A stretch of DNA of 64,000 nucleotides from CBDCMJ01 sp965218875 (lineage in GTDB: Bacteria > Chloroflexota > Dehalococcoidia > Lucifugimonadales > UBA3495): the NCBI GenBank assembly GCA_965218875.1, contig OZ244707.1:2604001-2668000 (forward strand), written 5' to 3'. Each line of letters starts with the position of its first letter. Within the stretch, counting starts at the first letter, position 1. The notes beneath the pieces are model-generated. The model ran no database searches, was not told the DNA's origin, and saw only the letters and a program-made list of their open reading frames with translations. Below, piece after piece: positions 1 through 8,291 of this stretch. A program made the translations under genes and the position numbers.

Positions 1-2
1 AC

Positions 3-497
3 CTGTCCAAGGGCGTACTGGAAGCCATCGACATGGACAGCTACCGGGTGGAGAAGCAGGCGGTGCAGGACATCCAGCTTCCCGACGAGGACGCGGAGAT
101 CGAGCCAGTAACCCCGGAGGGCGGAGGGCAGAAGCCGGAGCCGGAGATGGACCGGCTCTCCAACATCATCAGGGATTTCAACGACCGCTTCGGCAACATC
201 GAGTGGAAGGACCAGGACAAGATCGAGAGGGTGATTGCCGAAGAGCTGCCTGCGAAGGTAGCCGGGGACCGGGCCTACCGGAACGCGATGGCCAACTCCG
301 ACCAGCAGAACGCCCGGATCGAGCACGACAAGGCCTTGGAACGAGCTATGACCGAGCTCCTGTCCGACCACACCCAACTGTTCAAGCAGTTCAGCGACAA
401 CGATTCCTTCCGCCGCTGGCTCTCCGAGATGGTCTTCGCCGCTACCTACTTGACGCCCGCCACACCCGCTAGCACATCAGAGACAAAGGTTAGCTAA
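3..497 (+). CDS. hsdR: Type I restriction enzyme R subunit, C-terminal fragment
   Basis: The reading frame is open from the window edge, so the gene begins upstream. About 165 residues remain. The segment with DFNDRFGNIEWKDQDKI, EELPAKVAGD and LFKQFSDNDSFRRWLSEMVF is the helical C-terminal region of EcoR124-like HsdR proteins, which contacts the methylase core; the nuclease and helicase domains lie outside the window. Its sequence differs from the C-terminus of the second HsdR at 32-35 kb, so this is a separate type I system. The gene ends at TAA 495-497 and a hairpin follows. Family assignment is from remembered motif similarity. Confidence 0.82.
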   Translation: MSKGVLEAIDMDSYRVEKQAVQDIQLPDEDAEIEPVTPEGGGQKPEPEMDRLSNIIRDFNDRFGNIEWKDQDKIERVIAEELPAKVAGDRAYRNAMANSDQQNARIEHDKALERAMTELLSDHTQLFKQFSDNDSFRRWLSEMVFAATYLTPATPASTSETKVS

Positions 498-503
498 TAG
501 TTG

Positions 504-531
504 GGAGTCACTGCGGGCTTGCGGTGACTCC
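504..531. terminator. Hairpin after the hsdR fragment
   Basis: GGAGTCAC and GTGACTCC form a perfect 8-bp stem around a 12-nt loop, 7 nt after the hsdR stop codon. No run of T follows, so it is either a weak intrinsic terminator or an mRNA-stabilising hairpin. Confidence 0.45.
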
Positions 532-599
532 TCCGATGCCTTTCCTTCCTGGTGCTCCGTGCTGACTAACATCGTTCCTGCGGCTCTGATATCTCGCTG

Positions 600-694
600 C
601 CGTTGCCTTGGCTGTCAATGGCGCCGAGAAATTGGGCCACCGGGGTGTCGACGTCCAGCGAAAACGTCCTCGCCAACTGGCCAGCATAAATGAT
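600..694. repeat. Separated left terminus of ISNCY element 1
   Basis: A TGTCAATGG tip, then GTGTCGACGTCCAGCG, then a second CAG-AAA motif ending in CAGCATAAATG. The same order is seen at 9994-10051 and, inverted, at 4806-4857. All three are ISNCY ends with two spaced copies of a CAG..AAA..GTCC motif. Here the end is cut off from its transposase by the IS110 element that starts at about 695. Confidence 0.6.
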
Positions 695-728
695 GCTCCT
701 ATAGATATCAAGCCACGCTGCGAACCAT

Positions 729-1962
729 CCAGGACGATTGCAAAGTCAGAGAAGGAGGTTTATATAAGGCAGGTAAGAGATAGAAGAGATAGGGGAGGGT
801 GAGGATATGGAGGCGGCGGAATCTCTGTTCAAGTGCTTGGAGCAAGTGCCGGACCCCAGGAGAGCCAGGGGAGTCCGCCATCCCTTCCAAGCCGTACTGC
901 GTCTGACCCTGCTGGGGTTGGTCTGTGGTCAGACTACCATGGCCCACATCGCCCACTTCGCCAAGATGCACTGGCCGGGGCTGAGGGAGCCTCTGGGGTT
1001 TGTTCGGGACCATCCGCCCCACGCCACCACCATCTCTCGCACCCTGGCAGGGGTGCCCTATGAGCAGTTGCAGGGAGCCCTGACCGGCTGGGTGTCCCAC
1101 GTGGTGGCGGAGCAGGAATTCAATGCCTCGGTGGACGGCAAGTGGGCCAAGCAGTCCGAGGACGCCAACGGGAATCCCCTGGTGATGGTGAACGTGCTGG
1201 CCCATGACCTGAAGTTGTGTTTAGCCCAGTGGCCGGCGTCGAAGAAGCGGTACGAACCTGGGGTGTTGCGGGAACAACTGGGCCGGCTGTTCGGGGACTA
1301 TCCTGGCCTGCGGCTGCTGACCATGGACGCCCTGTATGCGGAGCGGGACTTGTGCCGAGCCATAGTCAGCCACCGGCGGGACTATCTGGTGCGAATCAAG
1401 GGCAACCAGCCTGAGGCGCTGGCTGCAATAAAAGACGGGTTTGCCGGGGAGGAACTGGAGGAGCCGCAGGCGGAGACCCTGGAAAAAAAGCGGGTGTGAT
1501 CGAGCGGCGGCGGATCTGGACTGATGACGTACTGGCCGACTACATCCGGGAGGAGTTGGAGTTTCCCGGGGCGAGGCAGGGGGTGATGGTGGAGAAGGAG
1601 ACGGTGGCTATAGCCACCGGGGAGGTAAGCCGGGAGCGCTGGTATCTGCTGACCAGTCTGAGTTCCCGGCAGTGCGGCCCAGCAGAACTGCTCCGGGCGT
1701 TCCGCAACCACTGGAGCGTTGAGAACAGCCTGCATCACGTGAAGGACCGCAGTTGGGATGAGGACGTCCACACACTTCGCCGTCCCGGCCTGGGTGAGAT
1801 ATATGCCACCCTCGTCAACACCGGGCTGAACGCCCTGCGCCTGGAAGGCTGGTTTCCTTCCCGGATGTCCTTGCCCCTGCGAGCCAAAACCTGCGCCTTT
1901 CGCCCAACCCAGACCATCAATCGCCTCTACGGACTAGCCTCCTGACTTTGCAATCGTCCTGG
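729..1962 (+). mobile_element. ISAs1-family insertion sequence with exact ends
   Basis: CCAGGACGATTGCAAAGTCA at 729-748 is repeated in inverse at 1943-1962. The flanks carry an identical 8-bp direct repeat, CGAACCAT, at 721-728 and 1963-1970, the target duplication size known for ISAs1 elements. The 1,234-bp element holds one transposase in two frames. The target is the 3' end of the IS110 transposase gene. Confidence 0.9.
807..1945 (+). CDS. ISAs1-family transposase in two frames (-1 shift)
   Basis: DDE transposase of the ISAs1 / H-repeat family. The first frame (807-1499) starts MEAAESLFKCLEQVPDPRR and holds the first catalytic Asp in NASVDGKW and the second in LLTMDALY. The second frame (to 1945) holds the C-terminal part with FRNHWSVENSLHHVKD, which contains the catalytic Glu. 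The frames meet at A-AAA-AAG, positions 1484-1490, a canonical -1 slippery heptamer in the zero frame; slippage gives KKAGVIERRRIW, the expected ISAs1 continuation. Total length is about 380 aa, normal for the family. Most ISAs1 transposases are one ORF, so a single-base error in the A7 run is an alternative to programmed frameshifting. A GGGAGGGTGAGG leader precedes the ATG. Confidence 0.85.
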
Positions 1963-3026
1963 CGAACCATCCACGAGGAGTTCTTTAGGACGGAGAAGAC
2001 CTCGCGGGCAACGTAGCGTTTGAGGCAACGGATGACCTCGCTCTTGCTCATTCCATCTCCGATGCGGCGACGCATATACTCCCTGGTACGGACGTCATGA
2101 CGAAGCCTGACCAGGACGATGCGATAGAGGGCCGCATTGGCCTGGCGATCGCCGCCGCGGTTGAGCCGGTGTCGATTGGTCTTTCCGGAGGAAGCTGGTA
2201 TCGGATTCGCCCCGCACAGCGACGCAAAGGCAGCCTCTGAGTGGAGACGATCAGGATTATCCCCTGCAACAATCATGAGTGCCGCCGCAGTGTCAGGTCC
2301 TACGCCGAAGATGCGGACCAAGCTTGGCGCAGCCAGCCGGGCGAGCCGTTCCATCTCGATTTCCAGGCCTTCGATCTCCTTGCTTAGCTGACGGTAACGG
2401 TGGGCAAGGGATCGAAGAGTGTACTTGGCCGCTGCTGTGGGATTGTTCAAGCGACCCGGACGGAAGCCCTTGCACTGCGCAGCGAGGGCAGCTGCGGCGA
2501 GACCGTCGAGGGTTTCTCGCAGCTCGGCTGGGGCCGTAACGACCAGGGCTTTCATCTGGTTGACGGCCTGGGTACGAGCCTTTACAGCCGAGACCTTGGC
2601 GCTCTTGATCATACGGATCATTTCCACTTCGCCCTGGCCAGACTTGGGAGAGGCGTCGGCCACACCGGCCAGCACCGCACTGGCCGCCATTTCCGCATCG
2701 GTGGGGTCGCTCTTTCCTTTCCGATAGCGGGTTGTGCGATCAGGCCGGTTGACCTCGACGACGGTATAGCCCCGGGCGGTCAGGAATCGGGCGAATCCGG
2801 CGCCGTAGGAGCCCGTGCCTTCGATCCCGAAGGCGCGAATCTTTCCCAGACTCCGCGACCACCGTTCGAGTTCCCCGTATCCGCAGGTAGTCGCTGGCGC
2901 GTGACGCTCGGCGAGGCGCACACCCTGACGGTCGATGGCCACCGCCACGTGCTGGTCTTGGTGCGTGTCGACTCCGATTACTACCTCGGCGGCAGGGCTG
3001 CCTTCACGACCCACAACTTCTGTCAT

Positions 3027-3260
3027 TCCTACCTCCTCAAGGATGGCACTGAAAGAAGACGCGCCGGCCAAGTGAGCGAACAAGACTGCGATGGGGCTTG
3101 AGGCCACGCTCCTATAAAGTCACTGCTCCCAAGGCCGTTGGCACCGGTAGGGCCATCTCGAGGACGAGTCGACAGATCATTTCGAAGGCATATCAGCCAG
3201 TCACATTAAGGGTCAGGCCCGAGCCGAGATGGCCCGGACACATCATCGCAGTCACATTCC
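3027..3260 (-). ncRNA. Putative bridge-RNA region of the IS110 element
   Basis: IS110-group elements carry a structured RNA in the long non-coding end upstream of the transposase, which guides donor and target recognition. Here about 230 nt without a convincing gene lie between the transposase start and the resumption of ISNCY sequence. I did not fold it or identify the guide loops; the call rests on position and length only. Confidence 0.3.
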
Positions 3261-3264
3261 CCCC

Positions 3265-4839
3265 ATGGAGAATGTGACGTTGACTCCCAAAGAACAGACC
3301 AGACTTCAGGTCCTGAACAGCCTACTGGCCGAACACATGACGCTGGACCAGGCAGCCACGCTGATGAGTGTGAGCCCGCGCCACACCCGGCGCATCCTGG
3401 CAGCCTATCGGGAGAGTGGCGCGGGTGCCCTCGCCCATGGTCACCGGGGCCGCAAGCCGGCCAACGCTATTCCCGAGGCGACCAGGAGCAGGTTGGTTCA
3501 CCTGGCTCGTACTACGTACGAAGGCGCCAACCACTCGCATCTCAGCGAGTTGCTTGCCGAACGCGAGGGCATCGTCATCGGCAGGACCACCCTGAGGCGC
3601 ATCCTGGTCAGCGCCGGATTGAACAGTCCGCGGCGAAGGCGCCCACCGAAGCACCGGGTGCGCCGGCAGCGGATGCCCCGGGAGGGTATGCTGATTCAGT
3701 TGGACGGCAGCTATCACCGGTGGCTGGGCGATGACAGGCCCCAGTTCACCCTCCTGTTCGCGGTGGATGATGCCACCGGCGCCGTGGCGGGCGCCCTGTT
3801 CTGCGATCATGAGGACACCAACAGCTACTTCCCGCTGATGCAGGGTCTGATACAGCGCCGCGGCATTCCCCTCGCCCTGTACACCGACCGGCACGCTGTC
3901 TTCAAGCACCGGTCGGAATATCAGCCCGCCGGGACGCCAACCCAGTTCGGACGGGCCATGGAGGAGCTGGGGATCCAGATGATATTCGCTCTGTCGCCAC
4001 AGGCAAAAGGGCGGGTGGAGCGGACGGCCGGAACCTTCCAGGACCGGCTGATCACGGAACTCCGGCTCGCAGGAGCAACCACCGCCCTACAGGCCAGGGC
4101 CGTTTTGAAGCAGTTCCTGCCCAGATTCAACCGGCGTTTTGGGGTTCCGGCCCAGTGTCCTGAGCCTGCTTTCCGGCCCTTGCAGCCGGACCTGCACCTG
4201 GAGCACGTCGTGTGCTTCAAGCACCGCAGGAGAGTGGCCAGGGACAACACCGTGAAGTACCAGAGGCACACTCTGCAGCTGCTTCCCGGTCAGCAACGCC
4301 GCAGCTATGCCGGAGCGGTCGTGGTGGTATTGGAAGGGCTGGACGGCCAGCTGACGGTACAGCATGAGGGATGCATCATTGCGGCCCTGGAGGCGCCGCC
4401 CAGTCCGGTATTTCTCCGCAGCGCCAACGGTGCTTCCCCAAGTGCTCCTATCCCGACTTCTGACCCAGACGGCTTGGCTGAACCCTCGGCGACGACTGTA
4501 GACCCCCTGAGCACGTTGACGGATAAAGAAGACAACCACCGCGCTGCAATCGACAACGCGTGCGTAGCCGGGTTGCACGTAGCTCCATCACCGAGGAAGC
4601 CGACGTTCCTTCAGAGGGAGAGATGGAAGGCGGTGCAGCAGGCCAAGCTTGAGGGAATGTCCATTCGGGGAATGGCAAGGGAGTTGGGAATTCACAGGAA
4701 CACGGTGAGAAAATACATCGATGCTGCGAGCCCACCGACGCGGCGGGCCCCGATCGCATCAACAACCGCTCCATCTGATACCATCGCAGACCAAACGGGT
4801 GACATTTATGCTGAACACTTAGCCGGACATTTTCCCTGA
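3265..4839 (+). CDS. ISNCY-family transposase, copy 1
   Basis: 524-residue integrase-type (DDE) transposase. An N-terminal helix-turn-helix (QAATLMSVSPRHTRRILAAY) precedes the catalytic core, with Asp in LIQLDGSYHRW, Asp in LYTDRHAVFKH and Glu in KGRVERTAGTF. A second helix-turn-helix lies near the C-terminus (IRGMARELGIHRNTVRKY). The start is set at ATG 3265 because the related copy at 10054-11595 starts at the equivalent residue (MKEHVTLTQ); a longer upstream reading would run into the IS110 boundary. The last residues are encoded by the right terminal repeat. The normal left end lies 2.5 kb upstream beyond an IS110, so the gene has probably lost its native promoter. Confidence 0.85.
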   Translation: MENVTLTPKEQTRLQVLNSLLAEHMTLDQAATLMSVSPRHTRRILAAYRESGAGALAHGHRGRKPANAIPEATRSRLVHLARTTYEGANHSHLSELLAEREGIVIGRTTLRRILVSAGLNSPRRRRPPKHRVRRQRMPREGMLIQLDGSYHRWLGDDRPQFTLLFAVDDATGAVAGALFCDHEDTNSYFPLMQGLIQRRGIPLALYTDRHAVFKHRSEYQPAGTPTQFGRAMEELGIQMIFALSPQAKGRVERTAGTFQDRLITELRLAGATTALQARAVLKQFLPRFNRRFGVPAQCPEPAFRPLQPDLHLEHVVCFKHRRRVARDNTVKYQRHTLQLLPGQQRRSYAGAVVVVLEGLDGQLTVQHEGCIIAALEAPPSPVFLRSANGASPSAPIPTSDPDGLAEPSATTVDPLSTLTDKEDNHRAAIDNACVAGLHVAPSPRKPTFLQRERWKAVQQAKLEGMSIRGMARELGIHRNTVRKYIDAASPPTRRAPIASTTAPSDTIADQTGDIYAEHLAGHFP

Positions 4840-4857
4840 ACTTCGACACCGATTACA
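4806..4857. repeat. Right terminus of ISNCY element 1
   Basis: Read inward from 4857 on the minus strand: tip TGTAATCGGTGTCGAAG, then TTCAGGGAAAATGTCC, spacer, TCAGCATAAATGTC. Two spaced copies of the same motif are typical of multiple transposase-binding sites. It overlaps the 3' end of the transposase gene. Confidence 0.6.
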
Positions 4858-5102
4858 ACCCCTTCGAGGGCGTGTGGTGCGATGTGCTGCTTTGCCTCGA
4901 AAAGGACCCTGACACCAACGCCAAAGACTTGCTGGCAAGACTGCACAGCGCTCATCCGGGCCGGTTCGGAGACGCTCAACTGCGAACCCTGCGGTGCAGA
5001 GTCAAGGACTGGCGCGGCGTCATGGCCAGGAAGCTGGTCTACGCTGCTCCCGTAGAACCTGCGCCGGAACCGAGTGAGAAGGTGGAATTAGTCTTGGTCT
5101 GA
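4858..5102 (+). pseudogene. Transposase fragment truncated by the ISNCY end
   Basis: An open frame enters from the ISNCY right end and reads NPFEGVWCDVLLCLEKDPDTN, then LLARLHSAHPGRFGDAQLRTL, then RVKDWRGVMARKLVYA. This resembles the pre-catalytic region of large integrase-core transposases ('PFEGVW..LLE.DP...LL..L...PGRF..GQLRTLQRRV..WR'). No catalytic core follows and a stop occurs at 5100-5102, so only a remnant of about 80 residues remains. Assignment is by remembered motif pattern. Confidence 0.5.
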
Positions 5103-5257
5103 ACAGGGAACAAGGTCTAGAATTTCGGTAACATTCTCCGGTGCGGCAACGGGCCGGCAAAGTTAATTGTCGTTGTTCACCCGGAATGGGATTGAGCACC
5201 TGTTCGGCTACCGCGACTGTAAAATTGCATTAGCCGTTAGGGACTAGGTCAGGTCGC

Positions 5258-5719
5258 CTATGTCTCGAGGTCACGGACTTCTACCTTGGGGCACAGGAGA
5301 CATTCGCGCTCTTCCATACCTCTACCAGTATTCGTCCACTCAGTCCATTCACAGTGAGGGACGAATCCGTTGTCGCGGAACTTTTCAAGAATGTAGAGCA
5401 AAGCGTTTTGCCGAGTATCGAAGTGGTCCTCATGGAACTTTTCCTTTTCGCCTTGTTCGTTCGTCGTCCAGCCGGAAACAATCCAGTACAGTTTGGGGTT
5501 GTAAGGAGTCAGCCAGACACTTGCCGAATAGTCTTGTTGGTCGTCGTCGCTCTCAATGCGATAGGAAGGTCCTTCATCAGCATCCTCTATGCTGATGTAC
5601 GGCCCGTATTCTTCCAAGCAGTGAACTTCAAGCAAGATGTTGAGTTCGATGTCAGGTGACTTGGCCCTGGCGTTGGCCTCGTGCTCGTCCCTTGGCGTTC
5701 TGTCCGGATAGTTTGGCAC
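5258..5719 (-). CDS. Hypothetical acidic protein
   Basis: An acidic protein of about 153 residues with no family I recognise. It has aromatic-rich stretches (YNPKLYWIVSGWTTNEQ) and three cysteines in the C-terminal third (HCEWTEW, ECLLC). Two in-frame GTG codons are possible. The second, at 5717-5719, has GGAGG about 7 nt upstream, while the first (5725) lies on top of that sequence, so the second is preferred. No membrane segment or signal peptide. It stands alone between transposon remnants and the nuclease operon. Confidence 0.5.
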   Translation of the reverse strand: MPNYPDRTPRDEHEANARAKSPDIELNILLEVHCLEEYGPYISIEDADEGPSYRIESDDDQQDYSASVWLTPYNPKLYWIVSGWTTNEQGEKEKFHEDHFDTRQNALLYILEKFRDNGFVPHCEWTEWTNTGRGMEERECLLCPKVEVRDLET

Positions 5720-5725
5720 CTTCAC

Positions 5726-6228
5726 TCCTCCATCGCCTTCCGGTTGAGCGAATTGGAAACCGTTGCTGGGATCGTCATCTCTCCTGGCAGGGCCGCTCCA
5801 AGCACTGCGCCCCAGAACAGTGGGTGCAGGCCGTCAAGCAGCACGCTGGTTTGGCCCATGGTCCTCAGATATATGATACAACCAAGGAGACGTCAAGGAC
5901 ATCATAGTGGAGCACGATGATGCCCTGCTATAAACACTGGGTTCGTGATTTGACGGATGCTCCGCCTCTTTCTCTTTCACAGGCCCATCCACAATTCAAA
6001 AATGGTTCTGTCTACCGTCAACTTAGGCCCACTTTTTCCGGCCTAAGCGTACTGAAGTCATAACTCCTCGTGCGGGCACTGTTATCTTGGCCGAAATGCT
6101 TATCCGAAGGAACGGTAAGGCAGAAGGGGATGCGCCGCACGCCGAAGCCGCGTTGCGAAGTCATTGTTCGAACAGGAGTTCAACACGGAACGGGGACAAT
6201 AAGAGGAGGCCATCTGGGTCGCATTCCG
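5726..6228. other. Intergenic stretch with one hairpin
   Basis: No convincing gene. At 6022-6047 CTTAGGCC and GGCCTAAG form a perfect 8-bp stem with a 10-nt loop rich in T (actttttcc). It could terminate the leftward operon, whose last stop codon is at 6229, about 180 nt away. Confidence 0.4.
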
Positions 6229-7029
6229 CTAGCTCGCTAGCCGGGCCGCTTCGAAGCGCTCGACCAACGCGGAAGCCCGCTGATCAAGGAACCCCGGGGC
6301 GTTCACTTCGAAGGCATCGAGGAAATCCTCAGTCAGTTCATCCTGGAGAAAGAGCAGATCTGCGATATCTGTCGAGCTCATGTTGTCGAGGCTCAGGCTA
6401 ACCTCCCTTTTGTCAATATCCAGACGCCACCTCTGCTGCATGGGGGCACACGCGGCTTCCGCGAGGCGAACCAACTCGCCGAGATGGATCTCCGATAGGT
6501 AGTCATCAGCGTTCGGCCGTGAGGCAGCGAATAACAATGCTGGTAGAGGTAAGCGTTGTGGATCACATACGATCACACCTAGGTCGCAACACGTTTTACG
6601 AACGGCCTCGTCAGTCGGCTCCGAAGACACAAGCAAAGACCACCACCTACCCTTAGCGGTCTGCTCGGGATACTCCGCAGCGGCTTCTCGATAAAGGTCA
6701 AAGCACTTGACGTAGAAGACAGCGACGTCAGACTTGTCAAGTGTGTTACGAGCCTTGCTCTCGATCCATGCACCGATCTCAGATCCTTGGCCGACTCCGT
6801 CAATCTCGTGGCGGGCTCCAGATCGTGAACCTCGACCGAATAGCCCTAAGGTCCCGGCGTGCTGTCGCCTGGAAAAGCCTGGCCTCCATAAGAGCTGCGA
6901 TACCGTGCGCTCCCACGCTCGGCCACTCGCTGAGGAATGCTCTGGACGGCAATGGCGCGCAAGCAGGAAAGTGTCCACGGCCAACGATGCAAGGACACGG
7001 TCGTTGGCGTACCGGGCTTTAGTTTGCAT
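6229..7029 (-). CDS. PD-(D/E)XK-type nuclease, third gene of an unknown operon
   Basis: A 266-residue protein with the full spacing of a restriction-endonuclease-like core: Glu40 in GRAWERTV, Asp77 in HEIDGVG, and Glu90-Ser-Lys92 in AWIESKAR, followed by a hydrophobic strand (VAVFYVKCFDLY). I infer a DNA nuclease from this motif order; no named family is recognised. The C-terminal third is acidic and helical (TDIADLLFLQDELTEDF). The gene starts 5 nt after the stop of the ATPase gene, so the two are translationally coupled. It is last in the three-gene operon running from 9472 and is probably the effector. Alternative: a Holliday-junction or repair nuclease. Confidence 0.6.
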   Translation of the reverse strand: MQTKARYANDRVLASLAVDTFLLARHCRPEHSSASGRAWERTVSQLLWRPGFSRRQHAGTLGLFGRGSRSGARHEIDGVGQGSEIGAWIESKARNTLDKSDVAVFYVKCFDLYREAAAEYPEQTAKGRWWSLLVSSEPTDEAVRKTCCDLGVIVCDPQRLPLPALLFAASRPNADDYLSEIHLGELVRLAEAACAPMQQRWRLDIDKREVSLSLDNMSSTDIADLLFLQDELTEDFLDAFEVNAPGFLDQRASALVERFEAARLAS

Positions 7030-7034
7030 GGAAA

Positions 7035-8291
7035 TTAGGCGAGCAAGTCGACCACATTACTTGCCGGCTCATCCTCCGTGATTATTGGCGATGTTGTGCT
7101 GTGACCGGCACCCGCAAAATACTCGCGTGCGAACGTCCCGTCGATGAGTCCTTTTTGCGCTGCTGCTCCCGCCTCGAAAAGTTCGTTAGCGCGGTTCAGC
7201 AAGATACCGGGGCGACCCTGCGAAACTTGACGCAGAACAGTGAGTGCATCACGCTCGAACGGAACCAACTCCTCCAGCGTCGAGCCGTCGTTGTCAATGC
7301 GGTTGGCATCGAGCCATGCGCGTAGCAACGCCTCGACCTGGTCGTCGTCACGCATTCCACGGAGGACGACGACTGCGGCTTGGTTGTTTGGGGTGTCCTC
7401 GAAGCTCGGCAGTCGATTCTGTTCCCAAAAGGACTCAAGCTCCCTGGCAGCTGTCGCATGGAATGTGAAAGTCGTGTGAAGCATCGACGCGTAAGGTTCG
7501 TTCTCCATTAAGTCACGGATTCGCCCGATTTCGCGTCGGCGCCTAGCTGCTGAAATCGCCTTATTAGTCGCTAGGTCCTCGAGTTGGTCAATCATCAGAA
7601 AAACCTTGCGCACGCCCGCAGCAGCGAGTACCACCATGGCGAAATCTAGATATTGAAGGCCAGATCTAATCTGGCTAGTATCGGTGACTCGACCTAAGAA
7701 GGCCGGTATCTCGTCGGGTGTTTCTGTGAAGACTTTAATGAGTTCAGGGCGCAACGCAGGGGACGTGGGCGCGATTGCCAGTCTAGTCTCGGCCAACTTG
7801 TCAGCTATCTTTGCCGGAGCATCGCTGCCGATCTCCATGGAGATCAGTTCTCGGGCGTGAAGCAGCGGAGCCTTGCCGTCCTTCGCCATACCGACGACTG
7901 CGTTAAACAGCACCGGATAAAGCCCCGTCCGATTCATCGTGTTCAGCTCGGAGAAACCAGCCGCAATAGGAACGATTCGTTCGTCGCGCATACCCGTAGC
8001 GGCTTCGACCTGTCTCCCGAAGTCGGCGTTTATCTTGCGGACCGACTCTCGCATAAGGGCTGTCTTGCCGTAACCTGTGTCTCCACCCGGCCCTTTGCTC
8101 CAAAGAAAGCCGACTTGTCGATGGCCTTGAAGTGCCCCGCGGACTGTCTTTGAGAAGAAATCTGCTTCTTCGTCAGGGAACACCTCAGAGCTATATGGGT
8201 CTGTCCATCCACCGGAGATCGCGGAGTGCGGAAATGGATTCTGGTCTAACCCCCAAGCTTCTTCCATGTGCTGATATGGAGACATACTCAT
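7035..8291 (-). CDS. ORC/ExeA-like P-loop ATPase, second gene of an unknown operon
   Basis: 418 residues. The N-terminus WGLDQNPFPHSAISGG resembles the lead-in of ExeA/ORC-type AAA+ ATPases. Walker A is GDTGYGKTAL near residue 70; Walker B is VFLMIDQLEDLA near residue 230, with the conserved Asp followed by a Glu two residues on. A C-terminal helical region (VLRQVSQGRPGILLNRANELF) resembles the lid/winged-helix portion of such ATPases. Its ATG overlaps the stop of the upstream gene by 4 nt (8288-8291). In known defence and transposition systems such ATPases sense a target and license a nuclease; that role is inferred here from the neighbour encoding a PD-(D/E)XK protein. Confidence 0.65.
   Translation of the reverse strand: MSMSPYQHMEEAWGLDQNPFPHSAISGGWTDPYSSEVFPDEEADFFSKTVRGALQGHRQVGFLWSKGPGGDTGYGKTALMRESVRKINADFGRQVEAATGMRDERIVPIAAGFSELNTMNRTGLYPVLFNAVVGMAKDGKAPLLHARELISMEIGSDAPAKIADKLAETRLAIAPTSPALRPELIKVFTETPDEIPAFLGRVTDTSQIRSGLQYLDFAMVVLAAAGVRKVFLMIDQLEDLATNKAISAARRRREIGRIRDLMENEPYASMLHTTFTFHATAARELESFWEQNRLPSFEDTPNNQAAVVVLRGMRDDDQVEALLRAWLDANRIDNDGSTLEELVPFERDALTVLRQVSQGRPGILLNRANELFEAGAAAQKGLIDGTFAREYFAGAGHSTTSPIITEDEPASNVVDLLA

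Larger units (their letters stand above)
708..3026 (-). pseudogene. IS110-family DEDD transposase, split by an ISAs1 insertion
   Basis: Site-specific recombinase of the IS110 family. The RuvC-like DEDD domain is visible as VIGVDTHQDQHVAV, FGIEGTGSYG and KSDPTDAEMA. The C-terminal Transposase_20 domain is visible as GVGPDTAAALM and SSGKTNRHRLNRGG with its conserved serine. I chose ATG at 3024-3026, preceded by GAGGAGGT at good spacing, over a longer upstream start. After residues NSSWM the coding strand meets the ISAs1 element at 1970. Beyond it, at 728-708, the native end VRSVA and a stop follow in frame. Read through the insertion the protein gains a spurious tail ending at 1917. The insertion hits only the last few residues, so activity might survive. 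Confidence 0.85.
695..3260 (-). mobile_element. IS110-family element, interrupted by ISAs1
   Basis: The element lies between the left terminus of an ISNCY element (up to about 694) and the ISNCY transposase start (3265). Removing the 1,242 bp of ISAs1 plus one target duplication leaves about 1.3 kb, normal for IS110. GCTCCTATA occurs at 695-703 and again at 3108-3116. The right boundary is inferred from where ISNCY sequence resumes and may be off by tens of bases. About 230 nt of non-coding sequence precede the transposase. Confidence 0.55.

Noticed and set aside
2400..3101. 233-codon plus-strand ORF opposite the IS110 transposase
   Set aside because: Antisense to DEDD motifs of the transposase; no family features.
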